Source: Gemmobacter serpentinus (lineage in GTDB: Bacteria > Pseudomonadota > Alphaproteobacteria > Rhodobacterales > Rhodobacteraceae). Taken from it: a stretch of 64,000 bases of DNA. This document shows positions 36,625-44,675 of the stretch, in pieces. Below the pieces are notes generated by a model, which was not told the DNA's origin, searched no databases, and worked only from the letters and a program-made list of their open reading frames with translations. Where the stretch lies: contig NZ_WCHR01000003.1 in NCBI RefSeq assembly GCF_008973825.1, positions 62,001 through 126,000 on the forward strand, written 5' to 3'. A program made the translations under genes and the position numbers. Position 1 is the stretch's first letter. Each line of letters opens with the position of its first letter.

Positions 36625-36990
36625 TCAGGCGGCGAGAGCAGCCTTGGCCTGAGCGGCGATGGCGTTGAACGCCTCCGGCTCATGCACGGCCAGATCGGCC
36701 AGAACCTTGCGGTCCACTTCGATCCCGGCTTTGGCCAGACCGTTGATGAAACGCGAATAGGTCAGTTCAAGGTCGAACAGACGCACAGCCGCGTTGATGC
36801 GCTGGATCCACAGGGCGCGGAAGTTGCGCTTGCGGGTCTTGCGGTCGCGGGTTGCGTACTGGTTGGCCTTGTCGACGGCCTGGGTGGCCGTGCGGAAGTT
36901 CGTGGAGCGCGCGGCGTAATAGCCTTTCGCTGCCTTGATAACTTTGCGGTGACGGGCGTGGGTCACCTTACCGGATTTGACGCGGGACAT
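36625..36990 (-). CDS. rplT: 50S ribosomal protein L20
   Basis: Primary 23S rRNA-binding protein of the large subunit. The 121-residue protein begins [25 protein letters not shown] and has the conserved helical core [24 protein letters not shown] and the C-terminal [19 protein letters not shown]. Length and motifs are normal. It follows rpmI after 12 bases. In some bacteria L20 represses its own operon by binding the leader; I see no obvious mimic structure here. Confidence 0.98.
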   Translation of the reverse strand: MSRVKSGKVTHARHRKVIKAAKGYYAARSTNFRTATQAVDKANQYATRDRKTRKRNFRALWIQRINAAVRLFDLELTYSRFINGLAKAGIEVDRKVLADLAVHEPEAFNAIAAQAKAALAA

Positions 36991-37002
36991 GTATCAGGCT
37001 CC

Positions 37003-37203
37003 TCAGCGGTCGTAGGGCATGTATTTTTTGACGATTTTCGCATCGCTCTCGCACAGGATCATGGTCCCGGATGCGTCGCGAATGAACTTCGTCGTGCGCT
37101 TGATCATGCCGTGGCGTTTGCCCGCCACACCGGCCTTCACACGGCCCGAGGCGGTGAAGCTGAAGCGCTTCTTGGCCGCCGATTTGGTCTTCATCTTGGG
37201 CAT
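37003..37203 (-). CDS. rpmI: 50S ribosomal protein L35
   Basis: A 66-residue basic ribosomal protein starting [20 protein letters not shown], the family N-terminus, then [17 protein letters not shown] and the C-terminal KKYMPYDR. I chose the ATG at 37203, with AGGAG seven bases upstream, over longer readings. It forms the usual rpmI-rplT pair. infC, often in front of it, is absent from this region. The 160 bases upstream of it contain no gene. Confidence 0.97.
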   Translation of the reverse strand: MPKMKTKSAAKKRFSFTASGRVKAGVAGKRHGMIKRTTKFIRDASGTMILCESDAKIVKKYMPYDR

Positions 37204-37365
37204 TTCCATCTCCTGGTTCAGAGTGAACGTGCGACTCGGCAATGCCACACCGGCCGGCCGCACGAGGATAGAGCGGGCCGTATAGGGCCCATCGGGGGAA
37301 AGCGCAAGTCCGGATCTGCCGGGCCCCGTATCTGTGGGGTCTTGTTTTTGCGGGCCCAGTGGCGG

Positions 37366-37599
37366 TCAGCGCCAGCGCATCAGGATATCCCCGGCCACAT
37401 GGTAGAATGCCTCGGGAATGTCACGCAGCGCATATCCACCCGGACGATTGCCGATGGCGATGCTCACCAGCCCCAGCCCGATCATCGCGGTGATGGCCGC
37501 CGCGCGGGGCGGGCGACCATCGACAAGGGCAGACAGCAGGGAAGGGACCGCCAACAGGCAGAGCACAAGGCCCATGACCATATAAAGGTCGGTATTCAC
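37366..37599 (-). CDS. Small membrane protein of unknown function
   Basis: A 77-residue protein with two likely membrane helices (about residues 6-26 and 34-50) and a polar C-terminus (GGYALRDIPEAFYHVAGDILMRW). Its N-terminal pattern VNTDLYMVMGLVLCLLAVPSLLSA and the G-R-P-P-R loop recur, as I recall, in Rhodobacterales genes next to pyk; no function is known. I prefer the GTG at 37599, about nine bases after GGGGG, to a TTG at 37605 that is too close to that ribosome site. It lies 32 bases after pyk on the same strand and is likely cotranscribed. Confidence 0.62.
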   Translation of the reverse strand: MNTDLYMVMGLVLCLLAVPSLLSALVDGRPPRAAAITAMIGLGLVSIAIGNRPGGYALRDIPEAFYHVAGDILMRWR

Positions 37600-37631
37600 C
37601 CGCAAATGCCCCCGCCAAACAGCGGGAAAGC

Positions 37632-39077
37632 TTACTCCGCTTCGGCGCGGTGGATCAATCGCTCATCACAGGGAGCCACGCGCAGGATATTGGTGGTGCC
37701 GGTCACGTTGAACGGCACGCCCGCGGTGACCACGATCTGGTCTTTTTCCTCGGCAAAACCATGCGCGCGCGCAGCCCGCACCGCCGAGATCACGGCACCC
37801 TTGAAGCGGTCCTGTTCTTCGGTGATGGCGCAATGCGCGCCCCAGGTCAGGCAAAGACGGCGCGCGGTGGAGACCAGCGGCGTCAGGCCGATGATCGGCA
37901 CGCGCGGACGCTCGCGGGCCACCAGGCTGATCGTGGTGCCCGACTGGCTGAAGCAGCAGATCGCCTTGATATCGGCAGCCTCGGCGATCTCACGCGCGGC
38001 GGCCACGATCCCGTCTGCCACGCTGGTGCGCACCACGCGGCGGCTGGCCTCGATCACATCGCGATAGGTCGGGTCGCTTTCGACGCTGATCGCCACATTG
38101 TTCATCGTAGTGACTGCCTCGATGGGGAAGCGGCCGGCGGCGCTTTCTGCCGACAGCATCACCGCATCGGCACCTTCATAGATCGCGGTTGCCACATCCG
38201 ACACCTCGGCGCGGGTCGGCACCGGGCTTTCAATCATCGATTCGAGCATCTGGGTCGCGACGATCACCGGCTTGGCGGCGGCGCGGGCCTTGCGGACCAG
38301 TTGCTTCTGGATCGGCGGCACGGCATGGACCGGCAGCTCCACCCCCAGATCGCCGCGCGCAACCATGATGCCGTCGGCGACTGCCAGGATGGCCTCGTAG
38401 GATTTGACCGCTTGCGGTTTCTCGATCTTGGCAAGAATCGCCGCGCGGCCATTGGCCAAGGCGCGCGCCTCGATCACATCTTCGGGGCGCTGCACAAAGG
38501 AAAGGGCCAGCCAGTCTACGCCCAGCTGGCAGGCAAACTCCAGATCCACCCGGTCTTTCTGGGACAGCGCCGCCAGCGGCAGCATCACGTCGGGCACGTT
38601 CACGCCCTTGCGGTTGGAGATCGTGCCGCCCACCACCACGGTGCAATCGGCGAAATCCTTGCCGCAGGCATCGACATGCATCCGCAGCTTGCCGTCATTG
38701 ACCAGCAGGGTCGATCCGGCCTCGAGGGCTGCGAAAATCTCAGGATGCGGCAGGTTCACGCGGGTCGCATCACCCGGGGCTGCGTCCAGATCAAAGCGGA
38801 AGGGCTTGCCCTCTTCCAGCTCGGCCGAGCCATCGGCAAAGGTGCCGACGCGCAGTTTCGGCCCTTGCAGATCGGCCAGAATGGCGATCGGGCGGCCCAG
38901 ATCGGTTTCGACCTGACGGATGATCTCGTGCCGGGCACGGATATCCTCATGGGTGCCATGGCTCATGTTCAGGCGGAACACATCGGCCCCGGCTTCGAAC
39001 AGCCCCCGGATCATCGCGTAATCCGAGGAGGAGGGGCCAAGCGTGGCCACGATCTTGACGTTGCGGGTCCGTTTCAT
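37632..39077 (-). CDS. pyk: Pyruvate kinase
   Basis: Last step of glycolysis: PEP and ADP to pyruvate and ATP. The 481-residue protein has KIVATLGPSSSD, FRLNMSHGTHED (substrate and K+ region), the PK signature with the catalytic lysine (AILAKIEKPQAV), VARGDLGVELP, and the VIVATQMLESMIESPVPTRAEVSDVATAIYEGADAVMLSAESAAGRFP block; the C-terminal regulatory domain is complete. I chose the ATG at 39077, with AAGGAA upstream. Two GTTAGCG palindromes lie 79-106 bases before it. CceR-type regulators repress glycolytic and Entner-Doudoroff genes, which would fit. Confidence 0.96.
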   Translation of the reverse strand: MKRTRNVKIVATLGPSSSDYAMIRGLFEAGADVFRLNMSHGTHEDIRARHEIIRQVETDLGRPIAILADLQGPKLRVGTFADGSAELEEGKPFRFDLDAAPGDATRVNLPHPEIFAALEAGSTLLVNDGKLRMHVDACGKDFADCTVVVGGTISNRKGVNVPDVMLPLAALSQKDRVDLEFACQLGVDWLALSFVQRPEDVIEARALANGRAAILAKIEKPQAVKSYEAILAVADGIMVARGDLGVELPVHAVPPIQKQLVRKARAAAKPVIVATQMLESMIESPVPTRAEVSDVATAIYEGADAVMLSAESAAGRFPIEAVTTMNNVAISVESDPTYRDVIEASRRVVRTSVADGIVAAAREIAEAADIKAICCFSQSGTTISLVARERPRVPIIGLTPLVSTARRLCLTWGAHCAITEEQDRFKGAVISAVRAARAHGFAEEKDQIVVTAGVPFNVTGTTNILRVAPCDERLIHRAEAE

Positions 39078-39155
39078 GGGGACGGTTCCTTCTGGCATCC
39101 GGCGGCGGTCACGGCCCGTTATGGATCATATCGTCCCGAGCGGCAATCTGCCTGC

Positions 39156-39183
39156 GTTAGCGTTAACTGTGTTAGCGGTAACA
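39156..39183. promoter_or_regulatory. Tandem GTTAGCG(N)TAAC operators upstream of pyk
   Basis: GTTAGCGTTAAC at 39156-39167 and TGTTAGCGGTAACA at 39170-39183 are two near-perfect palindromes with starts 15 bases apart. They lie 79-106 bases upstream of pyk, and also 143 bases or more upstream of the divergent N-formylglutamate amidohydrolase-like gene. The shape (odd central base pair, GTTA/TAAC arms) fits a LacI-type regulator such as CceR. Confidence 0.65.
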
Positions 39184-39325
39184 TATCGGGTTTTCCTGCT
39201 GCCCGGCAAGGCTGGTTCTGCGCAGGCTGTGCCGAAATGATGCGCATTCGGCAGTCTTGCCGAGCTTTGCTGATTCCTCTGGCGGGCGTCATGGCGTAAC
39301 ACAAGGGGCAAGAGGTGACGTGACG

Positions 39326-40105
39326 ATGACATTTTCTCCCCAAGCTGCCCCTTCGGTGACGACCGAGGCACCCGCCTTCCATATCGAAGGGGCTACACGG
39401 CCCGGCCGCTGGCTGGTGACCTGCGATCATGCGACCAATCGGGTGCCGCCCGAGGTGGGCGGCGGCACGCTGAGCATCGCGCCCGAGGATATGGCGCGCC
39501 ATATCGCCTGGGACCCGGGGGCGGCTGGCGTTGCCCGCGCGCTTGGTGTCGCGCTGGACAGCCCGGTGATCTGTTCGGATTTTTCACGTCTGGTGATCGA
39601 CCCGAACCGGGGCGAGGATGATCCGACATTGGTGATGCGGCTCTATGATGGCACCATCATTCCCGGCAACCGCCATGTGACCGAGGCCGAGATCGCCCGG
39701 CGCAAGGCGACGCTTTATGACCCCTATCACACCGCATTGGCCGAACTCGCGGCGCGGCGGCCGGATACGGTGATCCTGTCAATCCACAGCTTCACCCCCT
39801 GCCTGCGCGGTCGTCCTCCGCGGCCATGGCAGATCGGCATTCTTTACAGCCATCTCGATCCACGCCTGTCGGTGCCGCTGGTGAATCGCCTGCGGGCGGA
39901 ACCCGATCTCTGCGTTGGCGATAACCAGCCCTATAGCGGTCATCTGCCCGGCGATGCGGTGGATCGCCACGCTTTGTTGCCGGGGCGGCACAATACGCTG
40001 ATCGAGCTGCGCAACGACCTGATCGCCGACGCGGCGGGCCAGCAGGCCTGGGCCACGCGCCTCGCGCCGATCTTGACCGAGGTTCTGGCGAGCCTGCCGG
40101 AATGA
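39326..40105 (+). CDS. N-formylglutamate amidohydrolase family protein
   Basis: A 259-residue zinc hydrolase-like protein of the N-formylglutamate amidohydrolase (HutG/FGase) family. The first metal-site motif VTCDHATNRVPPE lies near residue 32, followed by ARHIAWDPGA, SDFSRLVIDPNRG and ILSIHSFTP, where the His and surrounding residues fit the zinc site. A role in histidine degradation is only one option, since no other hut gene is near; the group also includes enzymes for other N-acyl amino acids. The start is the ATG at 39326, with GAGGTGA upstream. It ends in a strong shared terminator. Confidence 0.85.
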   Translation: MTFSPQAAPSVTTEAPAFHIEGATRPGRWLVTCDHATNRVPPEVGGGTLSIAPEDMARHIAWDPGAAGVARALGVALDSPVICSDFSRLVIDPNRGEDDPTLVMRLYDGTIIPGNRHVTEAEIARRKATLYDPYHTALAELAARRPDTVILSIHSFTPCLRGRPPRPWQIGILYSHLDPRLSVPLVNRLRAEPDLCVGDNQPYSGHLPGDAVDRHALLPGRHNTLIELRNDLIADAAGQQAWATRLAPILTEVLASLPE

Positions 40106-40107
40106 GA

Positions 40108-40129
40108 AAAGGGGCCTTGCGGCCCCTTT
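40108..40129. terminator. Bidirectional Rho-independent terminator (amidohydrolase / dat)
   Basis: AAAGGGGCC and its perfect complement GGCCCCTTT flank a four-base TTGC loop; the minus strand continues CCCCTTTTC. It lies two bases after the amidohydrolase stop and about 55 bases beyond the dat stop. Confidence 0.88.
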
Positions 40130-40183
40130 CGCTGTAAGATTGCGCCGGTGTCAGCCCGGAGTTTGGCCGGAATTTTGCCGGTA

Positions 40184-41044
40184 TCAGACGGCGGCCTTGC
40201 GGACCTCGTCCAGATAGATCTCGCGGAGCCGGGTGGCCACGGGGCCGACCTTGCCATTCCCAATCGGCGCGCCGTCCAGTTCCACCACGGGCATCACGAA
40301 GGCAGAGGCCGAGGTTGCAAAGGCCTCATCGGCGGTCTTGGCCTCTTCAACTGAGAAGTTGCGCTCCTCGATCTCCATCTGCGCCTCGGCGGCAAAGCGC
40401 AGCACGGCGGCGCGGGTGATGCCGTGCAGGATGTCGCTCGACAGCGCGCGGGTGACGATCTTGCCGCCTTTCACGATATAGGTGTTGTTGGAGCTGCCCT
40501 CGGTCACGAAGCCGTCTTCCACAAACCAGGCATCATCGACATGCGCGGCCTTGGCCATCATCTTGGCCATGGAAGGGTAAAGCAGTTGCACGGTCTTGAT
40601 GTCGCGGCGGCCCCAGCGAATATCGGGCACCGAAATGACCTTCCAGCCCGTCTTGGCGACCGGGCTTTCGGCAAGGCCGGGCTTCGACTGGGTGAACAGC
40701 ACCACGGTCGGTGCCAGATCGGCGGGCGGATAGGCGAAGTCGCGATCCCCCGGATTGCCGCGCGTCACCTGCAGATAGACCATGCCATCGGTGATGTCGT
40801 TCTTCGCCACGATCTCGCGATGGATCGCCAGCCATTCGGCCTCGTCATGCGGGTTGCGGATCTCCAGCTCGGCCAGCGAGCGGGCAAGGCGCTTGGCGTG
40901 GCCCGCAAAGTCGATCAGCTTGCCGCCAAGCACGCTGGTCACCTCATAGACGCCATCGGCCATCAGAAAGCCGCGATCAAACACCGAGACCTTGGCCTCG
41001 GCTTCCGGCAGATAGTCTCCATTCACATAGACGGTGCGGCTCAT
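40184..41044 (-). CDS. dat: D-amino-acid transaminase (class IV aminotransferase)
   Basis: PLP enzyme that interconverts D-alanine or D-glutamate and keto acids, supplying peptidoglycan precursors. The 286-residue protein begins MSRTVYVNGDYLPEAEAKVSVFDRGFLMADGVYEV, typical of this group. It has the catalytic Lys in GRRDIKTVQLLYP, the phosphate-binding GFVTEGSSNNTYIV and SDILHGITRA. A branched-chain aminotransferase is less likely because the N-terminal RGFLMADGVYE pattern is of the Dat type. AAGGGA precedes the ATG at 41044. It is divergent from mcl1 across 193 bases. Confidence 0.88.
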   Translation of the reverse strand: MSRTVYVNGDYLPEAEAKVSVFDRGFLMADGVYEVTSVLGGKLIDFAGHAKRLARSLAELEIRNPHDEAEWLAIHREIVAKNDITDGMVYLQVTRGNPGDRDFAYPPADLAPTVVLFTQSKPGLAESPVAKTGWKVISVPDIRWGRRDIKTVQLLYPSMAKMMAKAAHVDDAWFVEDGFVTEGSSNNTYIVKGGKIVTRALSSDILHGITRAAVLRFAAEAQMEIEERNFSVEEAKTADEAFATSASAFVMPVVELDGAPIGNGKVGPVATRLREIYLDEVRKAAV

Positions 41045-41196
41045 CGCATTTCCCTTCCGCGTTGGCCCATAAATCAAAGGCGGTGTGCGGCAGGCGCGGC
41101 GGCAGGTCAAGCATGAAACCCGCCTTGCTGCCGTGCAGCAGCCATGCTGCGGGCGCAAATCTCGCTTGATTTTTCGCGCGCAAGAATATAACCAAA

Positions 41197-41203
41197 TTTG
41201 CAA
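41197..41203 (+). promoter_or_regulatory. TTTGCAA box upstream of mcl1
   Basis: TTTGCAA at 41197-41203 lies 35-41 bases before the mcl1 start, next to a TATACT hexamer at 41215-41220 that could be a -10 element. No good -35 is spaced for it, which fits activator-dependent transcription. RamB-type regulators read TTTGCAA-like sites and control EMC genes in some bacteria; here this is only a single short match. Confidence 0.3.
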
Positions 41204-41237
41204 TCCAGTAGAAATATACTTGCCGAGAGACTGTCGC

Positions 41238-42200
41238 ATGAGCTTCCGCCTTCAGCCTGCCGCCCCTGCACGCCCGAACCGTTGCCAGTTGTTCGGACCC
41301 GGCTCCCGCCCCGCCCTGTTCGAAAAGATGGCAGCATCGGCGGCGGATGTGATCAATCTTGATCTGGAAGACTCCGTGGCCCCGACCGACAAGGATCAGG
41401 CGCGCGCCAATATCATCGCCGCGATCAATACGCTGGACTGGGGTCGGAAACATCTGTCCGTCCGTATCAACGGGCTGGATACGCCGTGGTGGTATCGCGA
41501 TGTGGTTGATCTGCTGGAACAGGCGGGTGATCGGCTGGATCAGATCATGATCCCGAAGGTCGGCTGCGCGGCCGATGTTTATGCGGTGGATGCGCTGGTC
41601 ACGGCGATCGAGCGTGCCAAGGGACGTCGCAAGCCGATCAGCTTTGAAGTCATCATCGAATCGGCAGCAGGTATCGCCCATGTCGAAGATATCGCGGCCT
41701 CCTCGCCGCGCCTGCAAGCCATGAGCCTTGGGGCGGCCGATTTTGCCGCCTCGATGGGGATGCAAACCACGGGCATCGGGGGCACGCAGGAAAATTACTA
41801 TATGTTGCGCGATGGCGTGAAGCACTGGTCTGACCCTTGGCATTGGGCTCAGGCGGCCATTGTTGCGGCCTGCCGGACCCATGGCATCCTGCCGGTTGAC
41901 GGCCCGTTTGGCGATTTCAGCGATGATGAAGGATATCGCGCGCAGGCCCGGCGCTCTGCCACGCTGGGCATGGTTGGCAAATGGGCGATCCATCCCAAAC
42001 AGATTGCGCTGGCAAATGAAGTCTTTACCCCTTCCGAGGCCGCCGTGGCCGAGGCGCGCGAGATCCTGTCCGCGATGGAGGCCGCCAAAGCCCGGGGCGA
42101 GGGGGCGACCGTCTATAAGGGCCGTCTGGTCGATATTGCCTCGATCAAACAGGCCGAAGTCATCGTTCGTCAGGCCGAGATGATTGCGTCAGGCGTGTAA
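41238..42200 (+). CDS. mcl1: L-malyl-CoA/beta-methylmalyl-CoA lyase (EMC pathway)
   Basis: Cleaves beta-methylmalyl-CoA to propionyl-CoA and glyoxylate, and can act on malyl-CoA; a signature EMC enzyme. The 320-residue HpcH/CitE-type protein has SFRLQPAAPARPNRCQLFGPGSRP, VINLDLEDSVAPTDKDQAR (metal-binding Asp and Glu), RINGLDTPWWYRDVVDLLE, SFEVIIESAAGIAHVEDIA, and WAIHPKQIALANEVFTPS. The start is the ATG at 41238. Together with mcd at 15.6 kb, this makes the EMC pathway very likely in this organism; the crotonyl-CoA carboxylase and mutase genes are elsewhere. Confidence 0.94.
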   Translation: MSFRLQPAAPARPNRCQLFGPGSRPALFEKMAASAADVINLDLEDSVAPTDKDQARANIIAAINTLDWGRKHLSVRINGLDTPWWYRDVVDLLEQAGDRLDQIMIPKVGCAADVYAVDALVTAIERAKGRRKPISFEVIIESAAGIAHVEDIAASSPRLQAMSLGAADFAASMGMQTTGIGGTQENYYMLRDGVKHWSDPWHWAQAAIVAACRTHGILPVDGPFGDFSDDEGYRAQARRSATLGMVGKWAIHPKQIALANEVFTPSEAAVAEAREILSAMEAAKARGEGATVYKGRLVDIASIKQAEVIVRQAEMIASGV

Positions 42201-42330
42201 ATATTCGTTGACAGACTGCCCCTGACGGGCGCAGGCTGCCACCGCGATAGCATAAAATTTGATCGTTCTTGAAACGATACCCGCGCCGCCAGCGGGGAGA
42301 GGAGGCCCCCGGCGGCATCACGGGAGGAGC

Positions 42331-42358
42331 ACGCCCCGCAGCAAGCTCTGCGGGGCGT
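42331..42358 (+). terminator. Hairpin terminator of mcl1
   Basis: ACGCCCCGCAG and its perfect complement CTGCGGGGCGT flank a six-base CAAGCT loop. It lies 130 bases past the mcl1 stop. The sequence after it is TGCCATTTC, so the T-run is weak and termination may need help from Rho. Confidence 0.5.
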
Positions 42359-42427
42359 TGCCATTTCAGGGCCCGCAGCTTGCACGAAATGGAGGGGCGC
42401 TGCCCCTCTTGCGCTGCGCGCAATTCA

Positions 42428-42451
42428 CCCCGGGATATTTCTGAACAGATG
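42428..42451 (-). repeat. REP-like palindromic repeat, copy B (inverted)
   Basis: On the minus strand this reads CATCTGTTCAGAAATATCCC GGGG. It matches copies A (17455-17478) and C (42478-42502) in the CTGTTC-xx-AAATATCC core. Copies B and C are inverted with 26 bases between, so they can pair into one long stem. Confidence 0.6.
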
Positions 42452-42477
42452 AATAGGGGCAGAATGTGCCGTCCGAT

Positions 42478-42522
42478 CACCTGTTCTCAAATATCCTCGG
42501 GGGTGCGGGGGCGAAGCGCCCC
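42478..42522 (+). repeat. REP-like palindromic repeat, copy C
   Basis: CACCTGTTCTCAAATATCCT CGGGG at 42478-42502 is followed by a GC-rich hairpin (GCGGGGGCG-AAG-CGCCCCGC) to about 42522. This has the same two-part layout as copy A next to pckA, so the unit is probably one mobile or dispersed repeat about 45 bases long. Confidence 0.55.
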
Positions 42523-42542
42523 GCTGCAACGTCAGCCCCCGG

Positions 42543-42569
42543 CGCGGTTGCGTCCGTTGACGCGGTTGC
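42543..42569. promoter_or_regulatory. CGCGGTTGC direct repeat upstream of accA
   Basis: CGCGGTTGC occurs at 42543-42551 and 42561-42569, starts 18 bases apart, about 65-90 bases before accA. TTGCAT followed about 19 bases later by TATAGA may be a promoter that overlaps it. Weak, seen by eye only. Confidence 0.3.
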
Positions 42570-42632
42570 ATCTTTGCCCCGCTACGGCCATATAGAAACC
42601 GTTTCCGCGATGTCCCCCTTGAGGTGCGCCTG

Positions 42633-43592
42633 ATGAACTATCTCGAATTCGAAAAGCCCCTCGCCGAGATCGAAGGCAAGGCCGAGGAGCTGCGGGCCTT
42701 GGCGCGGTCCAACAAGGAGATGGATGTCGAGAAAGAGGCGGCGGCGCTGGACCGCAAGGCAGAGGTGCTGCTGAAGGATCTTTACAAGGATCTGACGCCC
42801 TGGCGCAAATGTCTGGTGGCGCGCCACCCCGACCGCCCGCATTGCAAGGATTATGTGGACGCGCTGTTCACCGAATATACCCCGCTGGCCGGCGACCGTG
42901 CCTTTGCTGATGACCATGCGGTGATGGGTGGCCTTGCCCGCTTCAACGATCAGCCGGTGCTGGTGATCGGGCAGGAGAAGGGCAATGATACGAAATCGCG
43001 GATCGAGCGCAATTTCGGCATGGCCCGCCCCGAGGGCTATCGCAAGGCGATCCGTCTGATGGATATGGCGCATCGCTTCGGCCTTCCGGTGATCACGCTG
43101 GTCGACACGCCCGGGGCCTATCCGGGCAAGGGCGCCGAAGAGCGCGGTCAGGCCGAGGCCATTGCGCGGTCCACCGAGAAATGTCTGCAGATCGGCGTGC
43201 CGTTGATTTCGATCATCATCGGCGAGGGGGGCTCAGGCGGTGCTGTGGCCTTTGCGACCGCCAATCGCGTGGCCATGCTGGAACATTCGGTCTATTCGGT
43301 GATTACGCCAGAGGGCTGCGCCTCGATCCTTTGGAAAGATGCCGAAAAGATGCGCGAGGCTGCAGAACAGATGCGGCTGACGGCACAGGATCTGCAGAAG
43401 CTGGGCGTGGTGGACCGCATCATCAAAGAGCCCGTCGGGGGCGCGCAGCGCGGCCGTAAGGAAACGGTGGAGGCTGTCGGCAAGGCGATCGAGACCATGC
43501 TGAAAGAACTGGCCGGCAAGAAGCCCGAGACGCTGATCAAGGAGCGCCGTCAGAAATTCCTTGATATGGGCGGCAAGGGCCTCGCGGCATGA
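42633..43592 (+). CDS. accA: Acetyl-CoA carboxylase carboxyltransferase subunit alpha
   Basis: One half of the carboxyltransferase that moves CO2 from biotin to acetyl-CoA to make malonyl-CoA for fatty acids. The 319-residue protein has the N-terminal helix ([20 protein letters not shown]), [55 protein letters not shown] and [44 protein letters not shown], all typical. I chose the ATG at 42633, with GAGG eight bases upstream. Its stop overlaps the sugE-like gene start by four bases (ATGA). Confidence 0.98.
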   Translation: MNYLEFEKPLAEIEGKAEELRALARSNKEMDVEKEAAALDRKAEVLLKDLYKDLTPWRKCLVARHPDRPHCKDYVDALFTEYTPLAGDRAFADDHAVMGGLARFNDQPVLVIGQEKGNDTKSRIERNFGMARPEGYRKAIRLMDMAHRFGLPVITLVDTPGAYPGKGAEERGQAEAIARSTEKCLQIGVPLISIIIGEGGSGGAVAFATANRVAMLEHSVYSVITPEGCASILWKDAEKMREAAEQMRLTAQDLQKLGVVDRIIKEPVGGAQRGRKETVEAVGKAIETMLKELAGKKPETLIKERRQKFLDMGGKGLAA

Positions 43593-43903
43593 GCCCCTGG
43601 ATTCTGGTGATCCTTGCAGGACTGCTGGAAACCGGCTGGGCGCTTGGCCTGAAATACTCCGAAGGCTTCACACGTCCCATACCGAGCGCGCTGACAGTGA
43701 TCGGCGCGCTTGCCAGTTTTTGGCTGTTGAGCCGGGCAATGCAGGATCTGCCGGTGGGCACTGCCTATGCCGTCTGGGTCGGTATAGGCACGGTCGGAAC
43801 CGCAATTGCCGCCGTCATCTTGATGAACGAACCTGTCAATCCGCTGCGAGTCTTTGGCATTCTTGCCATTCTGGGCGGGGTCGCGGCGCTGAAATTCGCC
43901 TGA
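43589..43903 (+). CDS. sugE: SMR-family efflux protein, SugE/Gdx type
   Basis: A 104-residue protein with four membrane helices. The essential glutamate is in [19 protein letters not shown], and [20 protein letters not shown] marks the SugE/Gdx branch of the small multidrug resistance family, whose physiological role in several bacteria is guanidinium export. It overlaps accA by four bases, so it may be translated from the accA message. No guanidine riboswitch is seen, as expected when it rides on accA. The QacE-type multidrug branch is less likely. Confidence 0.88.
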   Translation: MSPWILVILAGLLETGWALGLKYSEGFTRPIPSALTVIGALASFWLLSRAMQDLPVGTAYAVWVGIGTVGTAIAAVILMNEPVNPLRVFGILAILGGVAALKFA

Positions 43904-43943
43904 TAACTGCTTCTGACCGCCGCCAGATGCGGAGCGGTTGGCC

Positions 43944-44675
43944 TCAGCCGCGCATTGCGTCCTGCATCAGCCGGTCAGATGTGGTTTCCACCTCCCGCTC
44001 CAGCCGTGCCATGAAGCCTGCATTGTCAAGGCCCGGTGGGATGGCGGGCAGAAACTCCACTACCGCGGTGCCGGGGTGGCGCAGGATGCCACGTTTGGGC
44101 CAGAACAGGCCGACATTGGTGGCGACCGGGACGCAATCCTGCCCCAACTGCTGATACAACAGCGCGGTGCCGACTTTATAGGGGGCTTTCACCCCGGGTG
44201 CCACGCGCGTGCCTTGCGGATAGATGATCAACTGTCCCGGCAGGCTGGTGCCCGAGCGGACATCGGCCATCATCCGGGTAATGGCTGCCCCACGCTTGCC
44301 GCGATCCACCGGCACACAGCCGATGCGCAGCGCATACCAGCCAAGGATCGGTGCCCAGACCAGTTCCTTTTTCATGATGAATTTGCCGCGCGGCACCGCG
44401 CCGAAAATCATGATGATGTCGAGAAAGCTCTGGTGCTTGGCGGCGATCAAGACCTCGGATTGCGGCACCGGGCCGCGTATCTGCGTGTCCAGCCCGCACA
44501 GAACCCGGAGCGACAGCCGCACCCAGGCGCAGAAGCTGCGACAGGCGGTATGGGCGTAGCGGCGATTCAGCAAGGTCGGGATCAGCAGCGCGACACCGAT
44601 CACCAACATGGCCAGATACATCTGGACGATGAAGATCAGCGAAAGCAGCCATTGCAGCGGCAGAATACGGCGCAT
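43944..44675 (-). CDS. plsC: 1-acyl-sn-glycerol-3-phosphate acyltransferase
   Basis: Second acylation in phospholipid synthesis, at the inner membrane. The 243-residue protein has an N-terminal hydrophobic segment (residues about 8-30) and the acyltransferase blocks: H-x4-D in AAKHQSFLDIIM, FIMKKELVWAPILGW, VPVDRGKRG, and IIYPQGTRVAPG. I chose the ATG at 44675, which overlaps the ftsX stop in a TGATG junction. It closes an ftsE-ftsX-plsC unit. The longer frame to 44843 is out of the family and lies inside ftsX. Confidence 0.92.
   Translation of the reverse strand: MRRILPLQWLLSLIFIVQMYLAMLVIGVALLIPTLLNRRYAHTACRSFCAWVRLSLRVLCGLDTQIRGPVPQSEVLIAAKHQSFLDIIMIFGAVPRGKFIMKKELVWAPILGWYALRIGCVPVDRGKRGAAITRMMADVRSGTSLPGQLIIYPQGTRVAPGVKAPYKVGTALLYQQLGQDCVPVATNVGLFWPKRGILRHPGTAVVEFLPAIPPGLDNAGFMARLEREVETTSDRLMQDAMRG

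Larger units (their letters stand above)
42201..42632. other. Repeat-rich intergenic region between mcl1 and accA
   Basis: This 432-base gap has no credible gene; codon-like structure is absent in all frames. It holds the mcl1 hairpin (42331-42358), two further hairpins (42392-42408 and 42409-42423), a pair of inverted REP-like repeats (42428-42451 and 42478-42502), a GC-rich hairpin next to the second repeat (42505-42522), and an 18-bp-period direct repeat before accA (42543-42569). Confidence 0.7.
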
